A DNA stretch of 16,467 bases, taken from an uncultured Nitrospinaceae bacterium. GTDB taxonomy: Bacteria; Nitrospinota; Nitrospinia; Nitrospinales; VA-1. A program made the position numbers and the translations under genes. Under the pieces are notes generated by a model that saw only the letters and a list, made by a program, of their open reading frames with translations, did no database searches and was not told the DNA's origin. Positions within the stretch are counted from its first letter, which is position 1, and every line of letters begins with the position of its first letter. Positions 8,126 to 15,573 of the stretch are shown in pieces. The stretch covers positions 1 through 16,467 of the forward strand of contig CAJWLY010000016.1 of NCBI GenBank assembly GCA_913043155.1. Direction: 5' to 3'.

Positions 8126-8222
8126 GTCGCTGACCGCGCTCCAATAGGGGGCTTAAAACGCGAGGTTATATATGACGGCGAGTTAAGTTTCTTTCCTGTC
8201 CAAATTTGGGGTGCTGGTACAT

Positions 8223-10409
8223 TCACTGTTTGTTGACTCCCGACAGGGGTTTAGGTCTTTGCTGAGCAGAATACCATTTTCCTATGGAAGTCAGGGCATA
8301 ACCTTTCGCGGTGAGACTGATCAAACCCTGCTTGATCATTTCAGTCAAAACCCGGCTTCCAGATTCTTTGTCCAGCTTAAGTCGTGCCTCCGGGACCGGT
8401 CCAGTCACGACCTGGTTCAAAACAACCGATTCTATCCTGTAAAAAGAGCTGTTGCTGTCCTTCATGGTTGACAAAAGGACGCGGATGCACAGAAGGCCGA
8501 TTTTTTTCAGTCTAGGGCCATCCCGTTTTGCCCCACGAAGGTTGATGCTGGTTTTGTTTTCCGTCCCAGAGTTTCGAACAAATACCGCTGCCCGCGAACC
8601 GTTTTTAAGTGTGAGGGAAACATACAACATGTCCAGTTCCTCGGAGAACCGGATGATTCGCGGTTTGAATCCCATGCCCCTTCCCTCTTCGTAGATAACT
8701 TTTTTAAGGCGGTTCCAAACAGCGGAATTCAGATGAAACAGCTCTTTCTTGACATAGTAGGTATAAAGAGTCTTTTTGAATCCTGGGGGGAACGGATGCC
8801 TCAGGGTTGAAAAATAGGTTCGTACTGATTTCGAACCCAGGAGAAGCTGCGTGGCGGCAAAGGTGTTGATGGCGCTTTTGAGCCCGTTCCCAAAAAAAAC
8901 CGGGACCCGCCTTCCGTCCTCGCTGGCGAGGTATCCGGTGGTAATATTGTGTCCTGTTTCTTCACTGCCGACGGCGAAGGAGAACGACTCGCTCTCGAGT
9001 CCCATAGGGTGGCCCGTTTTTTTATTTTTTTTGCCTAAAGCATCAACTTTTGATTCCAGTTCGTAGAATCTCATGATATCGAGGGTGTCGCTTTTTTGGA
9101 AGCTTTGCCACTTCTTGATCATGGCATTGAGCGGAGCTGTGCCGCCGATCTTTTTTTTGAGGTTACAGATTCGAGTTTCGGTGATCAGGTTGGCGATTCG
9201 GAGCAGGATCCATTTATCCCCGACCGCTGTGAGGGTGGGGCGAAGACCGAGAGCCTCGACGGCGATGGTTATGTTGAGATCGCTTTCAACTGTATTGATA
9301 TAGTTTGTTCCGGCGTACCGACTAGGATCGGAGGCTACTAGGTATCGGGCTTGGAGAAAGGCGGTTTCATCTCCGCTCAGGACTAGCAGGGCGTCCTTGG
9401 ACGGATCGTATTCCAGTCGGTAGAATCGATCGCCGTCGGCGTCGAAGATCGCACCGCAGATTCTTTGTTTTCCGGTGGCGACGGTGCGGCGGTGCTTATA
9501 CCCGAGTTCCAGTAGTTTGAGAATGGCCCGGTGCCTGGAAAACAGGCCAGCACCTTTTCGGACCATTTCCCGCGTAATCAGGGGCTTTCCTTCCAAGTCG
9601 GCGACACCGCTGTTGAGGTTGACGTTGCCGTTGAGTCTGGCGTTCAACTCGACCACCTTGCCGAACCCTGCCCGGCGAAACGTATCCGCAGCAATTTTGG
9701 AAAGCGATCCATTGGCCGCATCGACCACAAGGATTATATCCTTGAACAGGCAGGCTGCCCGATCTAAAGGGACCCATGTGTTTTCCGGTGCTAGAGAAAA
9801 CCTAGAAAACAACTCCAGCGCTTCTTTTCGGCAATCGACCTGTTTTCCTCTGAGCGTAAGTTTATTCAGTTGGGAAGGGCGGGTTTCGAGGACAGCGCGC
9901 GTGAGTGTCTCGTCGTTTTGCGGCAAAAGTTTGAGCCCGCGAAATGAACAAAACGTTTTGATCCCGTTTTGGTCTTTTGGGTTGTGCGATGCGGTGATCA
10001 TGAATCCGCCGCGCGCCTTCTTGTAAAGGAGGTACATTGGGACCAGCGGGGTGGGGACCACGCCTAGGGTCAGTGCGTTTGCTCCTGCTTTCCGGATTCC
10101 ACTGATAGCGGCGGAGGTGAACTCTCCGCTAGGATCGCGCGGATCCCAGCCGATCACGATACCGTCACCAGTTTTACAGGCACCGTCGCGCATCAATTGT
10201 TTGACATGCGCGAAGGCGTAGAGCTCCATAAATTTTTCTGTGATGACTCCGCGTTTCAGGAAGGCTTCTTGAGGTGTCAGGCCGCCTACTTTGGGAGAAG
10301 ACGAGAGGGTTGTCTCGCACCGGATGCCGTCGGTTCCCTGCAGACGAAAGCCGGGCGCTTTCCCTTTACTTTTCTTGGATGTTCTGGGGTGTTGTTTGGT
10401 GGTCAACAA
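8223..10409 (-). CDS. Phosphoglucomutase/phosphomannomutase family protein, enlarged
   Basis: The family shifts phosphate between C6 and C1 of hexoses. All four signature regions are present: GTDGIR (25-30), the phosphoserine loop TASHNP with Ser141, the metal-binding DADGDR (323-328), the sugar-binding GSEETGHN (481-488) and the phosphate-binding RNSGTEN (612-618). At 728 residues it is much longer than the usual 450-550. Extra lysine-rich sequence lies at about 405-470, and a separate C-terminal segment (about 655-715) reads like a small winged-helix domain. Substrate (glucose, mannose or glucosamine phosphate) cannot be decided. The start is uncertain: TTG at 10409 is followed by a second TTG and neither has a good ribosome site. 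A lysine-rich leader of about 20 residues precedes the conserved core. It is probably co-transcribed with the downstream beta-helix gene. Confidence 0.9.
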   Translation of the reverse strand: MLTTKQHPRTSKKSKGKAPGFRLQGTDGIRCETTLSSSPKVGGLTPQEAFLKRGVITEKFMELYAFAHVKQLMRDGACKTGDGIVIGWDPRDPSGEFTSAAISGIRKAGANALTLGVVPTPLVPMYLLYKKARGGFMITASHNPKDQNGIKTFCSFRGLKLLPQNDETLTRAVLETRPSQLNKLTLRGKQVDCRKEALELFSRFSLAPENTWVPLDRAACLFKDIILVVDAANGSLSKIAADTFRRAGFGKVVELNARLNGNVNLNSGVADLEGKPLITREMVRKGAGLFSRHRAILKLLELGYKHRRTVATGKQRICGAIFDADGDRFYRLEYDPSKDALLVLSGDETAFLQARYLVASDPSRYAGTNYINTVESDLNITIAVEALGLRPTLTAVGDKWILLRIANLITETRICNLKKKIGGTAPLNAMIKKWQSFQKSDTLDIMRFYELESKVDALGKKNKKTGHPMGLESESFSFAVGSEETGHNITTGYLASEDGRRVPVFFGNGLKSAINTFAATQLLLGSKSVRTYFSTLRHPFPPGFKKTLYTYYVKKELFHLNSAVWNRLKKVIYEEGRGMGFKPRIIRFSEELDMLYVSLTLKNGSRAAVFVRNSGTENKTSINLRGAKRDGPRLKKIGLLCIRVLLSTMKDSNSSFYRIESVVLNQVVTGPVPEARLKLDKESGSRVLTEMIKQGLISLTAKGYALTSIGKWYSAQQRPKPLSGVNKQ

Positions 10410-10504
10410 TAGAGAACCGGGCGATGGGTTTGGCGGGACGACAGTGCTTTCATATCAGGTGTGCGATCTTACCACAAGGCTCGGAATAACAAGAAGCCGG
10501 GTCT

Positions 10505-10590
10505 GTTTGAAAAATAGGTTCTTGCGGCAGCGGTGAAGAATTTTGCGCTAATCCTATATTAGGAGACAAGCCGCTCCCTATTTCTCAAAC
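10505..10590. repeat. Inverted repeat, arms 14 bp, upstream of the sigma-54 promoter
   Basis: GTTTGAAAAATAGG (10505-10518) and CCTATTTCTCAAAC (10577-10590) are inverted copies matching at 13 of 14 positions, 58 bp apart. Between them sits a small dyad around TCCTATATTAGGA. Immediately right is CGGCTGAAGCCG (10590-10601), a perfect 4-bp stem with a TGAA loop. The arms lie roughly 200-290 bp upstream of the predicted sigma-54 start, where activator sites are often found. They could equally be a degenerate mobile repeat or the ends of a folded RNA. Confidence 0.4.
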
Positions 10591-10724
10591 GGCTGAAGCC
10601 GCAGTAAACCCAAAAAGCGTGGATTTTCCATCATAAGGCAGGCGCTTTGACGTTCGAGCGGCACAATTCCCCTTTTCCTGTCAATTTTTCACTTGCCATG
10701 GAGCTCGAATCTGGGTTAACTCAT

Positions 10725-10746
10725 TTAAAATAAAGGGATATTTTAA
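10725..10746. promoter_or_regulatory. AT-rich dyad, candidate operator
   Basis: TTAAAATA (10725-10732) and TATTTTAA (10739-10746) are a perfect 8-bp inverted repeat with a 6-bp spacer AAGGGA. Its centre lies about 57 bp upstream of the predicted sigma-54 start and 20 bp before the -24 element. It could bind an accessory factor such as IHF, a repressor, or nothing. AT-rich dyads of this size do arise by chance. Confidence 0.3.
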
Positions 10747-10765
10747 TTTAGTGGCTTACTCAGAC

Positions 10766-10782
10766 TTGGCACAGTCCTTGCT
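10766..10782 (+). promoter_or_regulatory. Sigma-54 (RpoN) -24/-12 promoter
   Basis: The sequence TTGGCACAGTCCTTGCT matches the YTGGCACgrNNNTTGCW consensus at every strongly conserved base. The GG pair (10768-10769) and GC pair (10780-10781) are 10 bp apart, as required. The predicted start is near 10793, about 200 nt before the preferred TpsB start codon. The element is intergenic and points at the transporter gene. Sigma-54 promoters need an enhancer-binding AAA+ activator, which is not encoded here. Confidence 0.75.
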
Positions 10783-10852
10783 GTATTTACTTGTATGACG
10801 TAAACGCCTAACCCATTCAGCTATAAAAAGTTCTGGTTGTCTGGGGTGGGGT

Positions 10853-10881
10853 TTGACACGCGGGGACATCTAAGGCATCTT
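10853..10881 (+). promoter_or_regulatory. Possible second, sigma-70-like promoter
   Basis: A perfect TTGACA (10853-10858) is followed after 17 bp by CATCTT (10876-10881), a poor -10 with three of six consensus bases. If used, it would start near 10888 and give the transporter a basal or activator-assisted promoter downstream of the sigma-54 site. Confidence 0.25.
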
Positions 10882-10989
10882 TCCGAGTTTTTTTAATAGC
10901 TTGTGAGGCTGGAAGGACCCTTGGTAATTGAAGTTCTCCGTTTAGAGCGACAAGCAACAAAAGCTAGCTTAGGCCGATTAAGGAATACT

Positions 10990-12729
10990 GTGGTGGAATT
11001 TTGCCGGCCCCTTTCGGGGTCAAATCAATTCAGGGTACTGTTATTGTTGCTGGTTTGGGTAGGGGCCGGTTTGTCCTTTTACGGGAAATCCCATGCCAAG
11101 ACCACCCTAGACGAGCGTGCCCGCGCTTACAAACAGGCAGCGCCTCAACAGGTTGACCCGAGACTCGGAGAGGAGCCTCCCCCCCAATCCAACATGGTTC
11201 CTGTTAAACCCGAGGGCCTGAAGCCAATGTTTCCTGAAGGGCTGGATGAAGTCAAATTCGTTTTCAAGCGCCTGCACATTCATGGAGCCACCGTGTATGA
11301 GCAGAAACATTTTTGGCCCTTCTACAAAAAGTATTTGAAGCAGGAGGTGACCCTCCGCCATATCTACGAGATTGCGCAGAAAATTACGAACAAATATCGG
11401 AGTGATGGGTACATTCTATCCAAGGCCATCGTGTCGTCTCAGCAAATCCAGGGCGGCACGGTTCACATCCAGATTTATGAAGGCTACATCGACAAGATAC
11501 AAATCAAAGGACCTGTGCGCGGCCCGCGCAAACTACTTAATATGTACCGGAAAAAAATCCTTCGTTCACGTCCGTTGCGCGCACGTGATTTGGAGCGTTA
11601 CCTACTCTTGATCGACGACCTTCCGGGAGTGTCTGCTAAATCAGCGCTTATCCCTTCCGAGGACAAGTTGGGCGCGTCAGATCTCACCCTGACCTTTAAG
11701 GATAAAGCTTTCGCTGATCATGTCAGTACGGACAGCCGGGGTTCGGAGTTCAATGGTTCGCGTCAGTTTCCCGGAGAAGTCGACACCAGTTCCCTGTCGG
11801 GTGAATACAAAGATGAGGGGATTCAGGGAGCTATGGCCAGCCAGGCCGAAGACTTCCTGTTCATGAACGCCTCCACTGATCTGCCAGTTAGCCAGGCAGG
11901 CACCCGGTTGTTTTTCTCCAGTTCGATCATCCGGTCGGAACCGAGTTCTACCTTTGAGCGTTTTGAGGTGGGGGGTGACAGGTCAACGATCACCATGAGG
12001 CTCACGTATCCGTTCCTCCGATCGCGCAGCGAAAACCTAGTGGCTCATTTGGGGCTTACTAGCCGGGAACCGGCTATCAACACTCTGGGAACAGTTGACT
12101 CGGAAGACCGGCGACGCGCCCTAGATATGGGAGTCTCCTATACCGCTGCCGATCGATACATGGGAATCAACCTGTTTCAATTCAACCTCAGTAAGGGCCT
12201 GAATATTTTTGATGCGACCGAACTGGATTCAAAGAAATTTTTAAGGGCGCAGAAGAAAAACGATTCCACTAAGGTGAGTGGCAGGTTCATGCGCCTGCAG
12301 AACCTTGCGCCAGACTGGTCGCTACTGGGTGCGATGTCTTGGCAGTATGACTTTGATAAGTTACCTGTATCTGAGGAGTTCGGTGCGGATAGAGCCCGGT
12401 TTGGACGCGCCTACGGCAGTTCCGAAATTGCGGGCAATCAAGGTCTTGCGTTCAATCTGGAACTGCAAAAAACGTTACGTCCTAAAGGGGATTACCTGTC
12501 CAATCTCCAACTCTATGGATTTTTTGATTACGGGTCGGTATGGAACGAGTTCGAGACCGCTGCGGGAAACAAGCGGGAAGACCGCACGTCGGCAGGCATT
12601 GGGATGCGCTTCAATTTGAACGAATCTATTTCCGGTTATGCGGAACTGGATAAACCGTTTTCCAACAAGGTGACTGCAGAAGGTGACAGACAACCCAGGC
12701 TCTTTTTCAACCTATCTAAGAGATTCTGA
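10990..12729 (+). CDS. TpsB/FhaC-like two-partner secretion transporter (ShlB/HecB family)
   Basis: This is an outer-membrane Omp85-superfamily pore that exports a large TpsA exoprotein. From GTG 10990 it is 579 residues, the usual size. A hydrophobic signal segment (about 14-31) ends at SHA before KTT. A proline-rich linker follows, then a POTRA domain (about 88-167, with FVFKRLHIHGATVYE and the YEGYIDKI end), a second POTRA (about 168-238), and an alternating beta-strand barrel to the end. R473 in FGRAYGSSE sits where the family has VRGY. FDYGSV and the terminal aromatic Phe are also typical. GTG 10990 has AAGGA five bases upstream. The frame is open to GTG 10903, and a TTG at 10921 also has a GGAAGGA, so the start is not certain. 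No tpsA gene is present in the window. Confidence 0.88.
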   Translation: MVEFCRPLSGSNQFRVLLLLLVWVGAGLSFYGKSHAKTTLDERARAYKQAAPQQVDPRLGEEPPPQSNMVPVKPEGLKPMFPEGLDEVKFVFKRLHIHGATVYEQKHFWPFYKKYLKQEVTLRHIYEIAQKITNKYRSDGYILSKAIVSSQQIQGGTVHIQIYEGYIDKIQIKGPVRGPRKLLNMYRKKILRSRPLRARDLERYLLLIDDLPGVSAKSALIPSEDKLGASDLTLTFKDKAFADHVSTDSRGSEFNGSRQFPGEVDTSSLSGEYKDEGIQGAMASQAEDFLFMNASTDLPVSQAGTRLFFSSSIIRSEPSSTFERFEVGGDRSTITMRLTYPFLRSRSENLVAHLGLTSREPAINTLGTVDSEDRRRALDMGVSYTAADRYMGINLFQFNLSKGLNIFDATELDSKKFLRAQKKNDSTKVSGRFMRLQNLAPDWSLLGAMSWQYDFDKLPVSEEFGADRARFGRAYGSSEIAGNQGLAFNLELQKTLRPKGDYLSNLQLYGFFDYGSVWNEFETAAGNKREDRTSAGIGMRFNLNESISGYAELDKPFSNKVTAEGDRQPRLFFNLSKRF

Positions 12730-12876
12730 ATATGATGTGGTTGTACTTATAATCAGTTCAAGCAGGACCCTCGCCACACCCAACAACACAAATATCCCGA
12801 ACATTTTTAGAGTGCTTCGCCAAGCCCTTCTAGCTCTAATGATGGTATAGGGAAACAGCTTGCGCTGATAATTCAT
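12712..12876 (-). CDS. Possible small single-pass membrane protein
   Basis: A 54-codon frame starts at ATG 12876 and ends at TAG 12712, overlapping the convergent transporter stop by 18 bp. The predicted peptide has a basic N-terminal half (RARRAWRSTLK) followed by a hydrophobic stretch MFGIFVLLGVARVLLELII, then a short polar tail. This is a plausible one-pass protein with a cytoplasmic positive N-terminus. The frame stays open upstream to 13056 but offers no ATG or GTG there, only a TTG at 12888. The upstream GAAAGAG is a weak ribosome site. No family is recognised, and it may be a chance frame. The rest of 12730-12991 shows nothing else I can support. Confidence 0.22.
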   Translation of the reverse strand: MNYQRKLFPYTIIRARRAWRSTLKMFGIFVLLGVARVLLELIISTTTSYSESLR

Positions 12877-12991
12877 ATACTCTTTCAAGCCCGCATCTTT
12901 GCTTTCGGCACAATGCTTCCTTTTTGGGTAACATCTCTCGAGAATATAAGCGTGGTTATAATTGGCGTCGGGTGCTCTGTATGATCGGTTG

Positions 12992-13426
12992 TTAGCGATT
13001 TTTCGGATTGGATTGCTGGGTGAGCATTTCGATGATGTTCTGTTTTTCTTCGTCGCTCATGTTCTCGATGGTTTTTCCTATTTCGGCGATTTGCTCGGGG
13101 GTCATTTTGGACATGTAAGACTGAGCAGTTTCCTTCAAGCTTCCCAAGTCAGGTAAACCATTCATCCACGAGGTATTATCAGATTGTGTGCGGGTATCCG
13201 TTTTGGATGCAGGGTTGTCGGGAGAGCAGAATTCGATATGATCGCCTTGGATGGTTCCAACGATTTTGTCTTTGATCAGGTTATCGAGAACATTCTTCAA
13301 CGTTGTGTTGTGGCGTTTGCAACTTTCGTAGACCGCCTTAAAGGGTAGGCGAACGACCCTTCTGGGAAACCCGTTTTTTTTGATGGAATGTTTTATGCTG
13401 TCTTCGACAACAGTTAAATCGGGCAT
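12992..13426 (-). CDS. Hypothetical protein, 144 residues
   Basis: I do not recognise the family. The N-terminal half (1-68) is basic and shows the helix-helix-strand pattern of a small winged-helix or DNA-binding-like fold (KAVYESCKRHNTTLKNVLDN then KDKIVGTIQGDHIEF). A polar Ser/Thr/Asp-rich linker follows at about 69-90. The last 50 residues are amphipathic helices, with MTPEQIAEIGKTIENMSDEE repeating an Ile/Met heptad-like pattern that could mediate self-association. There is no signal peptide or membrane segment. It is divergent from nadE across about 80-210 bp, depending on the nadE start. The ribosome site is poor. Cytoplasmic location is likely; a function is not assigned. Confidence 0.7.
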   Translation of the reverse strand: MPDLTVVEDSIKHSIKKNGFPRRVVRLPFKAVYESCKRHNTTLKNVLDNLIKDKIVGTIQGDHIEFCSPDNPASKTDTRTQSDNTSWMNGLPDLGSLKETAQSYMSKMTPEQIAEIGKTIENMSDEEKQNIIEMLTQQSNPKNR

Positions 13427-13637
13427 AAGACACTAATTTCAGTTACTGAAAAAGGGATTGGCTCAATTGTAGTACAATCCTGACTACAGTTCCAAAAAAA
13501 CGGGTGTAGTGGAAACAGTTTTTTTAACGGGGCCAAATGAGTTTGAGGTGAAGACTGGGGTTCCGATGAAGCACACTAGAAAAACAAAGAAAAAATCAAC
13601 CGCGAAGAAAACCAGAAAACGCGCTTTGGAGGTGAGT

Positions 13638-15341
13638 TTGCGGGTCGCCCTGGCGCAGATCAATCCGGTTGTGGGTGATTTTAGGTACAACGCAGGGCGA
13701 ATCGAGACCTGCCTCAAGGAGGCCGTGCGTCATAGGGCGGACCTAGTTTTGTTCCCCGAACTCGTGCTCACGGGTTATCCGCCGGAAGACCTGCTTCTTA
13801 AACAGGGATTCATCAATAGAAATTTAAAAGCACTGGATCGACTGGTCTCAAAAGTGAAAGGGACCGTCGCCGTGATCGGCTATGCGGAACAGGCGCGGAC
13901 CGGGTTGTACAATTCGGCCGCGCTGATTGCGGGAGGTAGGGTTGTGGGTCGTTACAGAAAAATGCTTCTCCCCAACTATGGGGTCTTCGACGAAAAACGA
14001 TATTTCAAGGAAGGGGCTGCACCAGTCAAGTTCACTCTGAAAGGGATAACGCTGGGAATGACGATCTGCGAGGACATTTGGGAGGTAGATGGGCCCGGAA
14101 AACGCCTGTGCCGGGAGGGGCAAGCCGATATTCTTCTTAATATTTCGGCATCGCCTTACTATAAGGGAAGAGGTAAAGTGCGCGAAGAGATGATTCAACA
14201 GCGCGCGAAACAATATCGGGCGCATGTGGTTTACGCCAATCTGGTTGGCGGGCAGGACGAGTTGGTGTTTGACGGACATAGCCTGGTGGCCGCGCCCGAC
14301 GGATCCCTCGTGACACGGGGTAACTCGTTTGACGAGGAAATGATTTACGCCGATCTCAAGGTCCGGCCTAAATCCGCTTCGGGAAAGCGAATGAAGCCTG
14401 CCTCCCCCCCGATCAAAAAGTTTTGTGTATCTGCTCCAAAGCATTCGGCCGACCCCAAGCCGCCCTTGCCTTTGCGCAAGATAACCAAATTAAATTCAAC
14501 GGAAGAGATTTACCGGGCACTGGTTCTTGGAACCCGCGACTATATGACAAAGACCGGGTTCGAGAAGGCGGTGATTGGATTGAGCGGTGGGATCGATTCG
14601 GCTCTAACCGCAGCGCTTGCTGTTGATGCGCTGGGGGCTGAAAATGTCGTAGGGGTCATCATGTCCTCTCCTTACTCTTCCAAGGGAAGCATCGATGATG
14701 CTCGTGCGCTGTCGGAAAATTTAAAAATCCGCCTCCTCTCGCTTCCCATCAAGAAGGCCATGCTGGCTTATGAACATATTTTGTCAGATACGTTCGACGG
14801 ACTGCCTCCCGGTCTCGCCGAGGAAAACATACAGGCTCGTATACGTGGCAACCTCCTCATGGCTCTTTCCAACAAGATGGGCTGGCTGGTGTTGACAACC
14901 GGAAACAAAAGTGAGGTTAGTGTGGGTTATTGCACGCTCTACGGTGACATGGCAGGTGGGTTCGCCATCATCAAGGATGTTCCCAAAACGTGGGTTTACC
15001 AGTTGGCCCGTCGGGTTAATCGGGTTGCTGGGTGCGAAGTAATCCCTGATGCGGTTCTTACCAAGGAACCGTCGGCAGAGTTGCGTCCGGACCAAAAGGA
15101 TACCGACTCACTTCCATCATACGATTTGCTGGACAAGGTGCTGGCCCGTTATGTGGAGGAGGATAAGGGTCTGGAAGAGCTTGGTGGACTGGGACTACCC
15201 GTGAAGGAAGTGAAACGGGTAGTTCAACTGGTCGATGCCAGCGAATACAAACGGAGGCAGGGTCCACCGGGAATTAAGATCACGCCCAAGGCGTTTGGCA
15301 GAGACCGAAGATTGCCAATCACGAATAGATATTCTCCATAG
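13638..15341 (+). CDS. nadE: Glutamine-dependent NAD+ synthetase
   Basis: The enzyme makes NAD+ from nicotinic acid adenine dinucleotide, ATP and glutamine, the last step of NAD synthesis. The N-terminal nitrilase-type glutaminase domain holds the Glu-Lys-Cys triad in LFPELVLTG, YRKMLLPNYG and GMTICEDIWE (Glu41, Lys108, Cys144 from this start). The C-terminal synthetase domain has the pyrophosphate loop LSGGIDSA (about 315-322) and the TTGNKSEVSVGYCTLYGD segment. From TTG 13638 the product is 567 residues and opens MRVALAQINPVVGDF, exactly where family members begin. A near-perfect GGAGGTG lies at 13628-13634. The frame is open upstream to GTG 13509, with an ATG at 13566. Either would add a Lys/Arg-rich extension of 24-43 residues with no domain signature. 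Confidence 0.95.
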   Translation: MRVALAQINPVVGDFRYNAGRIETCLKEAVRHRADLVLFPELVLTGYPPEDLLLKQGFINRNLKALDRLVSKVKGTVAVIGYAEQARTGLYNSAALIAGGRVVGRYRKMLLPNYGVFDEKRYFKEGAAPVKFTLKGITLGMTICEDIWEVDGPGKRLCREGQADILLNISASPYYKGRGKVREEMIQQRAKQYRAHVVYANLVGGQDELVFDGHSLVAAPDGSLVTRGNSFDEEMIYADLKVRPKSASGKRMKPASPPIKKFCVSAPKHSADPKPPLPLRKITKLNSTEEIYRALVLGTRDYMTKTGFEKAVIGLSGGIDSALTAALAVDALGAENVVGVIMSSPYSSKGSIDDARALSENLKIRLLSLPIKKAMLAYEHILSDTFDGLPPGLAEENIQARIRGNLLMALSNKMGWLVLTTGNKSEVSVGYCTLYGDMAGGFAIIKDVPKTWVYQLARRVNRVAGCEVIPDAVLTKEPSAELRPDQKDTDSLPSYDLLDKVLARYVEEDKGLEELGGLGLPVKEVKRVVQLVDASEYKRRQGPPGIKITPKAFGRDRRLPITNRYSP

Positions 15342-15363
15342 CCAGACTACCAGGCGAGTGGGG

Positions 15364-15369
15364 TATAAT
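15364..15369 (+). promoter_or_regulatory. Possible -10 element for elbB leader
   Basis: A perfect TATAAT lies just after the nadE stop, with no good -35 hexamer 16-18 bp upstream. If it works, transcription would start near 15376 and give elbB a leader of about 200 nt. Confidence 0.3.
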
Positions 15370-15433
15370 ATGCGTCATCCAAAATACATATCCACTTGAG
15401 TTTCGTGAAATGTTTTGCCTGGGGGAAAGTTCC

Positions 15434-15522
15434 AAATCTCCCCGGTTACCTTTAGCAAGCAGGAGCGGGTTTGCTTTTCCTTTCCTGGAGACCTGTGTCT
15501 CTCGGTGGAGTTGGGGAGATTT
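15434..15522 (+). promoter_or_regulatory. Candidate structured leader RNA (three-way junction) before elbB
   Basis: AAATCTCCCC (15434-15443) pairs perfectly with GGGGAGATTT (15513-15522), closing a domain that contains two internal hairpins. These are AGCAAGC/GTTTGCT (15454-15460 with 15469-15475, one G-U) and GAGAC-CTGT-GTCTC (15488-15501). This three-way-junction layout resembles aptamer architecture. The 5' strand of the closing stem could instead pair with GGGGA at 15422-15426 or with the G-rich ribosome site at 15560-15567, giving a possible switch. I matched no known riboswitch consensus. The structure is seen; the function is inference. Confidence 0.35.
15454..15478 (+). terminator. 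Possible weak intrinsic terminator after nadE
   Basis: A 7-bp stem (15454-15460 with 15469-15475) runs into TTTT and then CCTTTCC. The U tract is short, so termination would be partial at best. This is an alternative reading of the first inner hairpin of the leader structure at 15434-15522. Confidence 0.3.
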
Positions 15523-15573
15523 TGAAAAGATGCACCTGCTATCGATAATTTTTTTGTTAGGGGGGGATGCCTT

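Noticed and set aside
10466..10471. Extended -10 (TGGTAAGAT, minus strand) as promoter of the mutase gene
   Set aside because: No acceptable -35 at 16-18 bp spacing, so the call is too weak to list.
8807..10521. 15-base direct match TTGAAAAATAGGTTC at 8807-8821 and 10507-10521
   Set aside because: One copy lies inside the mutase coding sequence. A single AT-rich 15-mer match in 16 kb is close to chance, and there are no flanking similarities.
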